From Ruminococcus sp. UBA3665 (GTDB lineage Bacteria > Bacillota > Clostridia > Oscillospirales > Ruminococcaceae), in assembly GCA_002373165.1 (NCBI GenBank), contig DFJS01000072.1:1-28735 (forward strand): 28,735 nucleotides of DNA, written 5' to 3'. Below, in pieces: positions 15,641 through 24,127 of the stretch. The translations under genes were made by a program, and so were the position numbers. The notes under the pieces are model-generated. The model was given only the letters and a program-made list of their open reading frames with translations. It ran no database searches and was not told the origin of the DNA. How positions within the stretch are numbered: position 1 is the first letter of the stretch; each line of letters starts with the position of its first letter.

Positions 15641-15703
15641 AAAATAAATTAGCAAGAGCTAACTTCAAATCAGATTTATAAAATAAAAAGGAGAATCTTA
15701 ATT

Positions 15704-17149
15704 ATGACAAGCAAAGAATACAAGAATTTATCTATCAGTGAATTCACAAAAGCCGCTGAGGTCTACGAAACTGACCATGCAGGGGTATATAACATGTGTA
15801 AGAAAGACTATCCGGATGTGCTGGAAGAACTCGAAAAAGAACCGTTCACTGACCTGCTCGACTGCGGATGCGGAACTGCACCTATGCTGACACTTCTGCA
15901 TGAAAAATATCCTGATAAGCATTATACAGGCATTGACCTGACCCCCAAAATGATAGAAGTCGCAAAAGCAAAGAAAATGCAGGGCGTGGAATTGTTTGTC
16001 GGCGACTGCGAAAATCTGCCGTTTGCGGAAAATTCGTTCGATGCAGTAATCTGCTGTCAGAGTTTTCATCATTATCCGAATGTGCAGGATTTCTTCAACA
16101 GTGTGTACCGTGTTCTCCGTCCGGGCGGCAGGCTGATTCTGCGTGATATGACGGCAAAATATCAGCCTGTGCGCTGGTTTATGAATCATGTGGAACTTCC
16201 GGTAGTGAATCTTTTCGGAAAGGGCGATGTCAGAGTTTACGGAAAGGAAGATGTCCGGAAACTCTGCGAAAACGCCGGTCTGCATATGGAATCGTTTGAA
16301 AAACGTGATTTTTTCCGTCTGCACTGTGTCGCAAGAAAGCCCGCTGAAATAAAAAAATCTGTGAATCTGGAGCTGGGCGATGTGCAGGAAACTGCCCTGA
16401 TTCCGCTTGCAATCAAGGCGAATGAAAGCAAACGCCCCAATCACAGAATCTATGACGGAAAAGCTGTTGAAATTATCAGCAGTCTGGGCATTGATACGGA
16501 ACAGTATGATAAATTTCTATCTCATGAGGGTGTCGTTGCAAGAACAATTCTGTTCGATAATGAAATCAGAAAAGCACTGAAACAGTATCCGGATGCAGTC
16601 GTTGTCAATATCGGCTGTGGATTCGATGACAGATTTTCAAGAGTCGATAACGGCACTGTTCTCTGGTATAATGTGGATTTGCCGGATTCTGTCGCTGTTC
16701 GCAGAAAATGCTTTGCAGAACGTGAACGCGAATTTCTGATTGAAGGCGATTTATTCAGCGATACATGGACAGAAACTATTCCTGATGACCGTGTGGCAAT
16801 TATCATTGCAGAAGGTCTGCTGATGTATTTCACAGAAGAACAAGTAGAAAATTTACTGCATCATATCCGTGATTATTTCGGGAAAGGCTATCTGTTAGCC
16901 GAACTGATGCATCCTATGGCGGCCGATAACGGAAAATATCATGATACTGTCAAAAATACAAATGCACAGTTTCATTGGGGCATTGCTGACGGCAGAGATC
17001 TTGAATTTTTATGCAGCGGCTATAAAATGCTCCGTGAAATCAGTTTCTTTGAGGAAATGAAAAAATATTCCGCTGCCGGCAAAATCGGAAATCTGTTTTT
17101 CAGAAAATTCAATGACCGTCTGGCTGTTTACAGATTCCGGAAAGATTAA
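15704..17149 (+). CDS. Fused double SAM-dependent methyltransferase
   Basis: A 481-residue protein with two different methyltransferase domains. Residues 1-210 are a UbiE/class I type: motif I LLDCGCGTAP (51-60), acidic residue in YTGIDLTPKM, and FDAVICCQSFHHY with RVLRPGGRLIL. Residues 240-480 resemble the leucine carboxyl methyltransferase (PPM1/LCM, Pfam LCM) family: ILFDNEIRKAL, VVNIGCGFDDRF (motif I, about 300-311), WYNVDLPDS, and AEGLLMYFTEEQVE. In bacteria LCM-like enzymes methylate small molecules, often polyketide-type acids. Substrates here are unknown. An aaaaggag site precedes the ATG, and the aldo/keto reductase starts 11 bp after its stop, so the two form an operon. The fusion is in frame, with no sign of an error. 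Confidence 0.82.
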   Translation: MTSKEYKNLSISEFTKAAEVYETDHAGVYNMCKKDYPDVLEELEKEPFTDLLDCGCGTAPMLTLLHEKYPDKHYTGIDLTPKMIEVAKAKKMQGVELFVGDCENLPFAENSFDAVICCQSFHHYPNVQDFFNSVYRVLRPGGRLILRDMTAKYQPVRWFMNHVELPVVNLFGKGDVRVYGKEDVRKLCENAGLHMESFEKRDFFRLHCVARKPAEIKKSVNLELGDVQETALIPLAIKANESKRPNHRIYDGKAVEIISSLGIDTEQYDKFLSHEGVVARTILFDNEIRKALKQYPDAVVVNIGCGFDDRFSRVDNGTVLWYNVDLPDSVAVRRKCFAEREREFLIEGDLFSDTWTETIPDDRVAIIIAEGLLMYFTEEQVENLLHHIRDYFGKGYLLAELMHPMAADNGKYHDTVKNTNAQFHWGIADGRDLEFLCSGYKMLREISFFEEMKKYSAAGKIGNLFFRKFNDRLAVYRFRKD

Positions 17150-17160
17150 AGAGGTGCAGT

Positions 17161-18084
17161 ATGGATATTTTAAAGCCAAAAGCTGTCATCGGCACAAACG
17201 CATGGGGAAGCTCTGCCTATGAAAAGCTGATTCGCGGAAACAGTGTCGATAACAAAACTTTAATCGCAAGCATGAAGACCGCTAAAGAAAAGGATTTGCT
17301 GATTTTTGATCTGGCGCAGGATTACGGTTTCGGCAAAGCGCAGAAAATGATTGGCGAATTCGGCACACAGGATATTTATATTTCTTCAAAATTTACACCG
17401 TTCAGAAAATACCGTGCCGGACAGGTGCGGAAATCTCTGGAACGGGATTTGTCAGAATTCAGACGTTCTTATGTAGATATTTACTGGCTTCATCTGCCGA
17501 TGGATATTCAACAGAATCTTACAGAAATAATGCAGCTTTATCATGAGGGAAAAATCAGAAATATCGGAATTTCTAATTTCACACTGGAAGAATGCAAACA
17601 AGCAAAATCTATTCTGGATAAAGCAGGTATTCCGTTATACGGCGTACAGAATCATTACAGTCTGATTAACCGTGAATGGGAAGAAAAAGGCGTTGTCGGC
17701 TGGTGCAGAGAAAACCAGATTTCATTCTGGGCATGGGCGGTACTCGAAGAAGGAATGCTGACCGACCCAAGAGTGAAATCTTCAAAATCCATCATGAAAC
17801 TGATGTTTCAGAGAAAAAGAGAAAAACTGCATTCTCTGTATGTTCTGCTGCATCATATCGGAAAGCAGTATCAGATCACGATTCCGCAGGCAGCAATGGC
17901 ATTCTGTGCATCGAAAGGGATTGTTTCTGTCTGCGGATGCCGGAAACCCTATCAGGTGGAACAGCTCTGGGAAGCAGTAACTATTCAGTTATCTGAAAAA
18001 GAAATCGCCCTTCTTGAACGGGAAGCAGATCAGTGCAGTGTGAAAATTCTCGGTTCTGATATGTTTCGTTTTATGGTGAAATAG
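17161..18084 (+). CDS. Aldo/keto reductase
   Basis: A 307-residue AKR-superfamily barrel. The catalytic tetrad is visible: D50 and Y55 in FDLAQDYGFG, K77 in ISSKFTP, and H111 in YWLHLP. IRNIGISNF and the C-terminal SVCGCRKPYQVEQL (nucleotide-binding region) fit NADPH-dependent reduction of an aldehyde or ketone. Start ATG 17161 has agaggtg in front. Co-transcription with the double methyltransferase is implied by the 11-bp gap. The substrate is unknown; together the pair could tailor a small molecule, but no link to the operon at 3-10270 is shown. Confidence 0.88.
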   Translation: MDILKPKAVIGTNAWGSSAYEKLIRGNSVDNKTLIASMKTAKEKDLLIFDLAQDYGFGKAQKMIGEFGTQDIYISSKFTPFRKYRAGQVRKSLERDLSEFRRSYVDIYWLHLPMDIQQNLTEIMQLYHEGKIRNIGISNFTLEECKQAKSILDKAGIPLYGVQNHYSLINREWEEKGVVGWCRENQISFWAWAVLEEGMLTDPRVKSSKSIMKLMFQRKREKLHSLYVLLHHIGKQYQITIPQAAMAFCASKGIVSVCGCRKPYQVEQLWEAVTIQLSEKEIALLEREADQCSVKILGSDMFRFMVK

Positions 18085-18195
18085 CATAATTTTATTTTAT
18101 AATAAATATAATTAATATTTCTTATCCGCAGAAACTCGGAAAACAGTGAAATTGTCTCTTAATCTGTTCAATTTTATCGATTCCTGTATTTTCAC

Positions 18196-18225
18196 TTGAC
18201 AGCAGCTGCATTTCTGTGCTATACT
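18196..18225 (+). promoter_or_regulatory. Sigma-A promoter of the MATE gene
   Basis: -35 TTGACA (18196-18201), an 18-bp spacer ending in GTGC, and -10 TATACT (18220-18225), 44 bp before the ATG. The AT-rich stretch between 18085 and 18195 holds only a weak tttatt/aataaa inverted repeat and no convincing terminator. Confidence 0.8.
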
Positions 18226-18269
18226 TATGTGATGAAGAACAGAAATTTTATCAGATTGGAAAGTGAAAA

Positions 18270-19628
18270 ATGGAACATAAAGAAGACAGAAGAATTTATA
18301 CACTCAGCCAGGAAGCACCTGCAAAAGCCGTCATAAAAATGAGTCTTCCGCTGATATTTGGTATGTTTATCATGGTTCTGTATAATCTGGTAGATACTTA
18401 TTTCATCGGCCTGACCGGAGATGACTACCAGATGGCGGCAGTCAATCTGGCCTATCCTGTGATGATGGTGACAGTTGCCGTATCCAATATGGTTGGTACA
18501 GGAGCTTCCTCTTTTATTGCACGCTGTCTGGGAGCAGATGAAAAAGAAAAGGCCGAACATACTCTGACTTCGGCTTTTACGCTTACTTTCATCAACAGCG
18601 TGCTGGTTACAGGATTAGGTCTTGCTTTTCTTCCGGAGCTGATCAGGCTTCTGGGAGCAAAAGAAAATACTTTCCTGTATACACAGCAGTATGTACAGGT
18701 AATTCTGCTTGGCAGTTTCTTCACCATGGGCAGTTATACAATCGGAGCTTTGCTGAGAAGTGAAGGTTCTGTCCGCTACTCGATGACAGGCATGGTTGTG
18801 GGAACTATTATGAATATTGCACTTGACCCGTTATTGATTTTTAAATTCAATATGCAGATTCGAGGAGCGGCTCTTGCTACGATACTGAGTAATGCGGCAG
18901 GTTTCGGAATTTCTGTTCTGTACTATCTCCGCAGAAAGACGCTTTTGTATCCGTCAGTCAGACAGATAAAGCCCTCTGCTGAAATTCTGCGTGAAATTTA
19001 CTGGGTAGGAGTGCCTGCATCTCTGGAAACGCTCCTGACTTCTGCCGCGTATACAGTCAATAACAATCTTGCAGTCAGTTACAGCGAACTGACCGTCACT
19101 GCAATGGGCATTGCACAGAAAGTGCTTTCTCTGGGGAGTTATGTTTATCAGGGCTTTGCTTCGGGAACACAGCCCATCATGGGCTATAACTACGGAGCAG
19201 GAAACACAGAACGTATGCAGAAGGTACTGAAAGCCGGAGTTGCCGCAGTAACCGGAACAGAACTGGTTCTCATGCTGTTTTATTATATATTTGCTTCGCC
19301 ATTGATTGATATTTTCACAGAATCCCAGGAAGTCATAAAAACAGGTACGCATATTCTGCACAGGCTGATGTGGATTCTGCCGTTTGTGGGGACTGTGTCC
19401 ATGTGCCGCATGTCATTTCAGGCAATGGGAAAACCGCTTTATGCTTTCTGCATTACGCTCGTCCGGCAGCTGATTTTATATATTCCGCTGCTGCTGTTGC
19501 TGAACCGCTGGTTCGGATTAAATGGTATGCTCTGGGCACAGCCGGTCACGGAAGCTGTTATGATGGCAGTATCGTTTATTTTGCTTACAAAATTTATCCG
19601 GCGGCTTTCAAAAAAACAGCTGATATGA
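18270..19628 (+). CDS. MATE family multidrug efflux protein
   Basis: A 452-residue membrane protein with about 12 hydrophobic segments in two similar halves, as in MATE (NorM/MepA-type) transporters. Typical features are the N-terminal KMSLPLIFGMFIMVLYNLVDTYF, VGTGASSFIARCLGA after the second helix, and GFASGTQPIMGYNYGAG at the start of the second half. These pumps export drugs or metabolites using a Na+ or H+ gradient. It has its own promoter and terminator, so it is monocistronic. Substrates cannot be read; resistance to, or export of, a product of a neighbouring pathway is possible but unsupported. Confidence 0.9.
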   Translation: MEHKEDRRIYTLSQEAPAKAVIKMSLPLIFGMFIMVLYNLVDTYFIGLTGDDYQMAAVNLAYPVMMVTVAVSNMVGTGASSFIARCLGADEKEKAEHTLTSAFTLTFINSVLVTGLGLAFLPELIRLLGAKENTFLYTQQYVQVILLGSFFTMGSYTIGALLRSEGSVRYSMTGMVVGTIMNIALDPLLIFKFNMQIRGAALATILSNAAGFGISVLYYLRRKTLLYPSVRQIKPSAEILREIYWVGVPASLETLLTSAAYTVNNNLAVSYSELTVTAMGIAQKVLSLGSYVYQGFASGTQPIMGYNYGAGNTERMQKVLKAGVAAVTGTELVLMLFYYIFASPLIDIFTESQEVIKTGTHILHRLMWILPFVGTVSMCRMSFQAMGKPLYAFCITLVRQLILYIPLLLLLNRWFGLNGMLWAQPVTEAVMMAVSFILLTKFIRRLSKKQLI

Positions 19629-19654
19629 GAAACTTCCCATATCAGCTGTTTTTT
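19611..19654. terminator. Strong two-way terminator with the MATE stop codon in its stem
   Basis: Perfect 17-bp stem: aaaaaacagctgatatg (19611-19627) with its complement ending in six Ts at 19649-19654. It serves the MATE gene from the left and the ABC permease from the right. The stop codon (19626-19628) lies at the top of the left arm. Confidence 0.93.
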
Positions 19655-19661
19655 ATTGATG

Positions 19662-22600
19662 TTATTCGATGGATTTGAGAGATTCTGCCATGTTGATTTT
19701 TTCCAGCTTGATTCCCATGAAGGCATTGACTGCGATATTGAACAGGAATGTCAGAAGAATACTGTAAACAAAACTCATAGGCAGTATCCGTGTCTTGAAT
19801 GATACCAGGTCTACAATAATCTGCGATATCACAAAACTGTGAAGCAATATTCCCAGACCTAAGCCAACTATGATGCCGACCGCTGTCAGGGCGATATTCT
19901 CGCGGAGCACATAGGCTGATGTTTCGTTCTTGAAAAAGCCTAATACTTTGATGGTAGCGATTTCGCGGATTCGCTCTGTAATGTTGATATTCGTCAGGTT
20001 GTATAACACGATGAATGCCAGTCCGGCCGCACATACAATTACCAGCAATACGATATAGTCCAGACTTCCCATTGTCTTTGCCATGCGTTCCTGCATTTCA
20101 GAAAACAGAGAAACTGTTGTGATATGTTCATTTTTGGAAAGTTCTGCGGAAATCTGATATTCATCTGTTTCTTCAGGGAAATTCATGTATGCGCCGTTGC
20201 ATGTGGGAATTCTGCCTAGCTGTTTTTGCAGCGTGTCCTGTGACAGAATAATATAATTATAAACATGATTCTCAAATACGCCTGTTACTTTCACATGAAG
20301 TTCTTCCATATCTTCATTGCGCAGAGTGATTGTTTTTCCAAGTTCTGCGCCGAATCGTTCCATTACGGAATTGCTGACAAGAATTTCATCAGTACCCGGA
20401 AGGCTGAGAGGTTCGCCGTCTGTTGTGTGAAGATGCATATAACTGCTGAAATCGCCGTCACTGACAGGAATAATCATGTTCAGTGCTTTGACTTTGTTAT
20501 CGCCGTAAAGAATATCCCAGCTGGAAAGATTCAGTAACATATATTCTTCTGTCAGAGAATTCAGCGAATTTTCCAGCTCTTCCGGGATAGTTTCGCCGAT
20601 ATCTGTTTTAAACGAAGCTTCTGCATCTGCTGTTACGATATCATTATATTGTACATCGGCAAAGCCTGCAACGGTATCTTTCAATCCGAAGCCTGTCAGA
20701 AGCAGAGCTGTGCAGCCGCCTACTCCCAGTACCATCATGAAGAAGCGGCCTTTGTACCGGAACATGTTCCGGATGGAAACTTTGTACAGGAATTTCAGGC
20801 GGTTCCATAGAAACGGGAAATATTCCAGAAAAACTCGTTTTCCGGCTTTCGGAGCTTTTGGCCGCATGAGTCCGGCCGCTGTTTCGGCAAGTTCCACATG
20901 ACAGGCAATCCATGTTGTACCAATCGAACAAAGCAGAGATGCCAGTAGAGACAAAGAGGATAATTTCCAGTCGAAAATATAAGTCAGCGGAATTTCTATA
21001 TACATCAGTTCATAGGACATCCAGATGACTGACGGGAACAGGACAGTTCCTATGGCATAGCCTAATACACAGCCTATGACTGCCGCTGTTCCGCAGTAGA
21101 ATGCAAATTTTCCCATAATATCAGATTCTGAATAGCCGAGGGCTTTCAGTGTGCCAATCTGGGTACGCTGTTCTTCTACCATACGGTTCATAGTAGTGAT
21201 GCACACCATTGCGGCGACTAATATAAAAAAAATCGGGAATACTCTTGCAACCTGTTCCACAATCTGAGAATCGCTTTCAAAGCAGGCATAGGAAATATTT
21301 GTATTTCTGTCCAGCACATACGTATCTGGCTGATCTATATCAGCAATTTCCTGTTCTGCATCGGCGATTTCAGCTTCTGCATCGGCAATTTTTTCAGCGA
21401 ATTCTTTTTTGCCGTCTTCATATTCATGCAGACCGTTTTCATATTCTTTTTTACCGTCCTGCCATTTTCTGACACCGTCTTCATATTTTTTTCTGGCATC
21501 TTCCAGTTTCAGCAAGCCGTCTTCATATTCTTTTCTGCCGTCGGCGAGCTTTTGCCTGCCGTCTTCCAGTTCTTTTACGCCGTTTTCGTACTGCACTTTG
21601 CCGTCTAGGAATTGTTTCAAGCCGTCTTCATACTGTGCCTGACCTTCTTCAAATTGTTTCAGGCCGTCTTCATACTGTGCTTTGCCTTCCTGGAACTGTG
21701 CCAGACTGTTTTCATACTGTGCAAGGCCTGCCTCGTACTGAATTTTTCCGGCTTCATATTCTGCTTTTGCGGCTTCTAATTCAGTATGTTTCTGATTTAA
21801 AATTTCCTGCTGGATGTTCAATTCCTGATAGGCTGACGAAATCTGTTGTTTTCCGGCTTCAATCTGTGCTCTGCCCTGTGAGATTTGTTCTCGTGCATAA
21901 GTAAACTGAGCCTGCTGCTGGGGGGTGAGATATTCCCACGGAATCTGAGAAAGCTGTGCATTCAGGGCTTGTTCCTGCGTATTGAGTTCGTTTTCAGAAA
22001 ATATTAAAATTTCCTCATTTTTGCGGAGTTCTGCAAAAGCGGAATTGATTTGAGTCTGACCGTCATTCAGCTGACGTTCGCCGTCGGCAATCTGCTGACC
22101 AGCGGAATCAAGCTGTATTTTGGAATCATCCAGCTGTTGTTTAGCCTGATTCAGCTGCTGTTCGGAATCGTCTAACTGCTGTCTGGCATCGTTCAATTGC
22201 AGTTCGGAATCATCTAACTGCTGTCTGGCATCGTTCAATTGCAGTTCAGAATCATCTAACTGTTGTCTGGCATTGTCGAGTTCTTTCCGGGCATCGTCTA
22301 ATTTCTTTTCGTTATCTTCGATTTGTTTTTTTGCATCTGTTAATTCTTTTTCGGCATTATCGAGTTCTTTTCTGCCGTTGTCGAGTTCTTTTTCGGCATC
22401 GTCGAGTTCTTTTTTGCCGTCAGCGAGTTCTTTTTCGGCATCGTCCAATTCCTGCTGACCTTCGGCGCGTTTATCTTCCAGCTCGTCTTTGCCGTCCTGC
22501 AATTCGCTTCTGGCATCGTCTGTGATACGCTGGTAACGCAAATCGGCCTTCTGCTGAGTCAGTTCTTCCCATGAGCCGGAACGCTGTTCCATTGCATCTT

Positions 22601-23282
22601 TGTATTCTTTTGAATAAATCACGGAATCATGGTCGAACCGGATATAAATTTCAGAATAAAAGTCACGGTCAAGAGCATCCGGAAGCAGATAGACAAACGC
22701 TTCTACACTGCCGTTTCCGATAGATGTTGTTCCGCGTTCAAAATTTACATAAAGAGAAGAATCCGCCATGCCGACAATTTTTAATTCTGTATAGTTCAGC
22801 GTATCGAGGGTATCTTCTTCGTTGTCTTCTGATATTCTGATGATATCGCCGACTGCAAGACCGCAGGGTCTGCTGGCATCCATGAGACATTCATTGCCGG
22901 ACTGCGGCATTCGTCCCTCTGTCAGGCGCAGCTGATTGATATTTTCAGGGAGGGTATATGCTTTCAGAACAATTTCGACATTTTCATGATTCAAAGCAAG
23001 GAGATCAATACTGTTCGAGCCTTCAGCATAACGGACATCCGGCATATTCCGGAATGCCTGCACATTGTCGCTGTCCCAGCCCAATGTGGAAATCAAACGA
23101 TAATCATAAAGCTGTTTTTCCTGCCAGAATGCGTTGACTGTATGTACCATTGCAGGGGTCGTGATTCTGACACCTGAAAAAAATCCTACACCAAGCGCGA
23201 TAATAGAAAGAATTGCCATAAACCGTCCGAATGTGCCTTTGATTTCTCTGAGAGTTGTTTTTCGCATCATTGATTTTTTCAT
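19662..23282 (-). CDS. FtsX-type ABC transporter permease with long coiled-coil insert
   Basis: A 1206-residue permease of the FtsX/MacB-like superfamily. The N-terminus has one membrane segment (FMAILSIIALGVGFFSG), then an extracellular part; a coiled-coil insert runs from about 245 to 655, made of heptad and 14-residue repeats rich in Asp, Glu, Lys and Gln (for example KELDDAEKELDNG and QYEDGLKQFEEG). Then comes a first FtsX block of three membrane segments (IFFILVAAMVCITTMNR onward), a further anchor near MMVLGVGGCTALLLTGF, a second extracellular part, and a second FtsX block. It ends KINMAESLKSIE. The ATPase gene is 4 bp upstream, and a ggtgac site overlaps its end. Family members work as mechanotransmitters or export peptides and lipids; coiled-coil inserts of this kind may reach across the wall to partners. 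Substrate unknown. Confidence 0.88.
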   Translation of the reverse strand: MKKSMMRKTTLREIKGTFGRFMAILSIIALGVGFFSGVRITTPAMVHTVNAFWQEKQLYDYRLISTLGWDSDNVQAFRNMPDVRYAEGSNSIDLLALNHENVEIVLKAYTLPENINQLRLTEGRMPQSGNECLMDASRPCGLAVGDIIRISEDNEEDTLDTLNYTELKIVGMADSSLYVNFERGTTSIGNGSVEAFVYLLPDALDRDFYSEIYIRFDHDSVIYSKEYKDAMEQRSGSWEELTQQKADLRYQRITDDARSELQDGKDELEDKRAEGQQELDDAEKELADGKKELDDAEKELDNGRKELDNAEKELTDAKKQIEDNEKKLDDARKELDNARQQLDDSELQLNDARQQLDDSELQLNDARQQLDDSEQQLNQAKQQLDDSKIQLDSAGQQIADGERQLNDGQTQINSAFAELRKNEEILIFSENELNTQEQALNAQLSQIPWEYLTPQQQAQFTYAREQISQGRAQIEAGKQQISSAYQELNIQQEILNQKHTELEAAKAEYEAGKIQYEAGLAQYENSLAQFQEGKAQYEDGLKQFEEGQAQYEDGLKQFLDGKVQYENGVKELEDGRQKLADGRKEYEDGLLKLEDARKKYEDGVRKWQDGKKEYENGLHEYEDGKKEFAEKIADAEAEIADAEQEIADIDQPDTYVLDRNTNISYACFESDSQIVEQVARVFPIFFILVAAMVCITTMNRMVEEQRTQIGTLKALGYSESDIMGKFAFYCGTAAVIGCVLGYAIGTVLFPSVIWMSYELMYIEIPLTYIFDWKLSSLSLLASLLCSIGTTWIACHVELAETAAGLMRPKAPKAGKRVFLEYFPFLWNRLKFLYKVSIRNMFRYKGRFFMMVLGVGGCTALLLTGFGLKDTVAGFADVQYNDIVTADAEASFKTDIGETIPEELENSLNSLTEEYMLLNLSSWDILYGDNKVKALNMIIPVSDGDFSSYMHLHTTDGEPLSLPGTDEILVSNSVMERFGAELGKTITLRNEDMEELHVKVTGVFENHVYNYIILSQDTLQKQLGRIPTCNGAYMNFPEETDEYQISAELSKNEHITTVSLFSEMQERMAKTMGSLDYIVLLVIVCAAGLAFIVLYNLTNINITERIREIATIKVLGFFKNETSAYVLRENIALTAVGIIVGLGLGILLHSFVISQIIVDLVSFKTRILPMSFVYSILLTFLFNIAVNAFMGIKLEKINMAESLKSIE
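22161..22286 (-). repeat. Three 42-bp direct repeats in the coiled-coil region
   Basis: Units begin at 22161, 22203 and 22245, exactly 42 bp apart, and differ at few positions. Each encodes 14 residues (two heptads, LNDARQQLDDSELQ type), so copy-number change by slippage keeps both frame and heptad register. Confidence 0.88.
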
Positions 23283-23286
23283 ACTG

Positions 23287-23991
23287 TCACCATTCTATGT
23301 CGGCAATATCAACAACATGGCTGTTTTGCCTCATACTTTCTATTGTGCCTGATTTTACGGTAATAATTCTGTCGGCCATTGCTGTCAGGGCAGAATTATG
23401 CGTGATGACGATGACGGTCATTTTATTTTTCCGGCAAGTATCCTGCAACAGTTTCAGGACAGCTTTTCCTGTCTGGTAGTCGAGTGCGCCTGTTGGCTCG
23501 TCGCACAGCAGAATTTTCGGATTTTTTGCCAGTGCTCTTGCGATTGCGACGCGCTGCTGTTCTCCTCCGGAAAGCTGTGCCGGAAAGTTTTTCATGCGTT
23601 CTGCTAATCCTACCTGTTTTAAAACAGTTTCGGCATCAAGCGGATTCCGGCAGATTTGGGCGGCCAGTTCTACATTTTCCTTTGCAGTCAGGTTCTGTAC
23701 AAGATTATAGAACTGGAATACAAAGCCCACATCATAGCGGCGGTAGGCAGTCAGCTGTTTTTTGCTGTAGGATGAAATTTCTGTGCCGTCAAGCCATACT
23801 TCTCCGCCGGAAAGAGTGTCCATGCCGCCTAAAATATTCAGGATGGTTGTTTTTCCTGCGCCGGATGCACCAACAATGACACAAAATTCTCCTTTTTCGA
23901 TTTCAAAATTTACGTCGTGGAGTGCCTGAATTTCAAGTTCTCCTGTTTTGTAGATTTTGTTTACATTTTTGAATTCTACAAAAATACTCAT
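23287..23991 (-). CDS. ABC transporter ATP-binding protein (LolD/MacB type)
   Basis: A 234-residue ATPase with Walker A GASGAGKTT, Q-loop in VFQFYNLVQNLTA, signature LSGGEQQRVAIARALA, Walker B ILLCDEPTGALD, and H-loop ITHNS. The pattern is that of the MacB/LolD/FtsE group, which pairs with FtsX-type permeases such as the one that follows 4 bp later. It powers that permease on the inner face of the membrane. A sigma-A promoter lies about 40 bp upstream and an aaaggga site precedes the ATG. Confidence 0.93.
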   Translation of the reverse strand: MSIFVEFKNVNKIYKTGELEIQALHDVNFEIEKGEFCVIVGASGAGKTTILNILGGMDTLSGGEVWLDGTEISSYSKKQLTAYRRYDVGFVFQFYNLVQNLTAKENVELAAQICRNPLDAETVLKQVGLAERMKNFPAQLSGGEQQRVAIARALAKNPKILLCDEPTGALDYQTGKAVLKLLQDTCRKNKMTVIVITHNSALTAMADRIITVKSGTIESMRQNSHVVDIADIEW

Positions 23992-24032
23992 ATATGACTG
24001 GTTCCCTTTCTAAAAATTTCGGATACAGTATT

Positions 24033-24061
24033 ATTATATCATAGTCTGCAAATTTTTGCAA
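24033..24061 (-). promoter_or_regulatory. Sigma-A promoter of the ABC exporter operon
   Basis: Minus strand: -35 TTGCAA (24056-24061), 17-bp spacer, and -10 TATAAT (24033-24038), about 42 bp before the ATPase start. Confidence 0.8.
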
Positions 24062-24087
24062 CCCTTTTCAGAAATCAGACATGAAAT

Positions 24088-24114
24088 TGCAGGGCTGAAC
24101 AAATCAGCCCTGCA
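24088..24114 (-). terminator. Terminator after metA
   Basis: Perfect 10-bp GC-rich stem tgcagggctg / cagccctgca with loop aacaaat. In the metA direction it is followed by only a short AATTT, so it may be partial; the stem itself is strong. Confidence 0.7.
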
Positions 24115-24127
24115 TTGTGCTTTATTT

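Noticed and set aside
15728..16444. 238-codon minus-strand frame
   Set aside because: Antisense shadow of the first methyltransferase domain, which has clear motifs on the plus strand.
18085..18195. AT-rich stretch after the aldo/keto reductase as a terminator
   Set aside because: Only a 6-bp AT stem is found, with no GC-rich stem and T-run.
22161..22286. 42-bp repeats as a CRISPR-like array
   Set aside because: Units are directly adjacent without spacers and encode coiled-coil heptads in a real gene.
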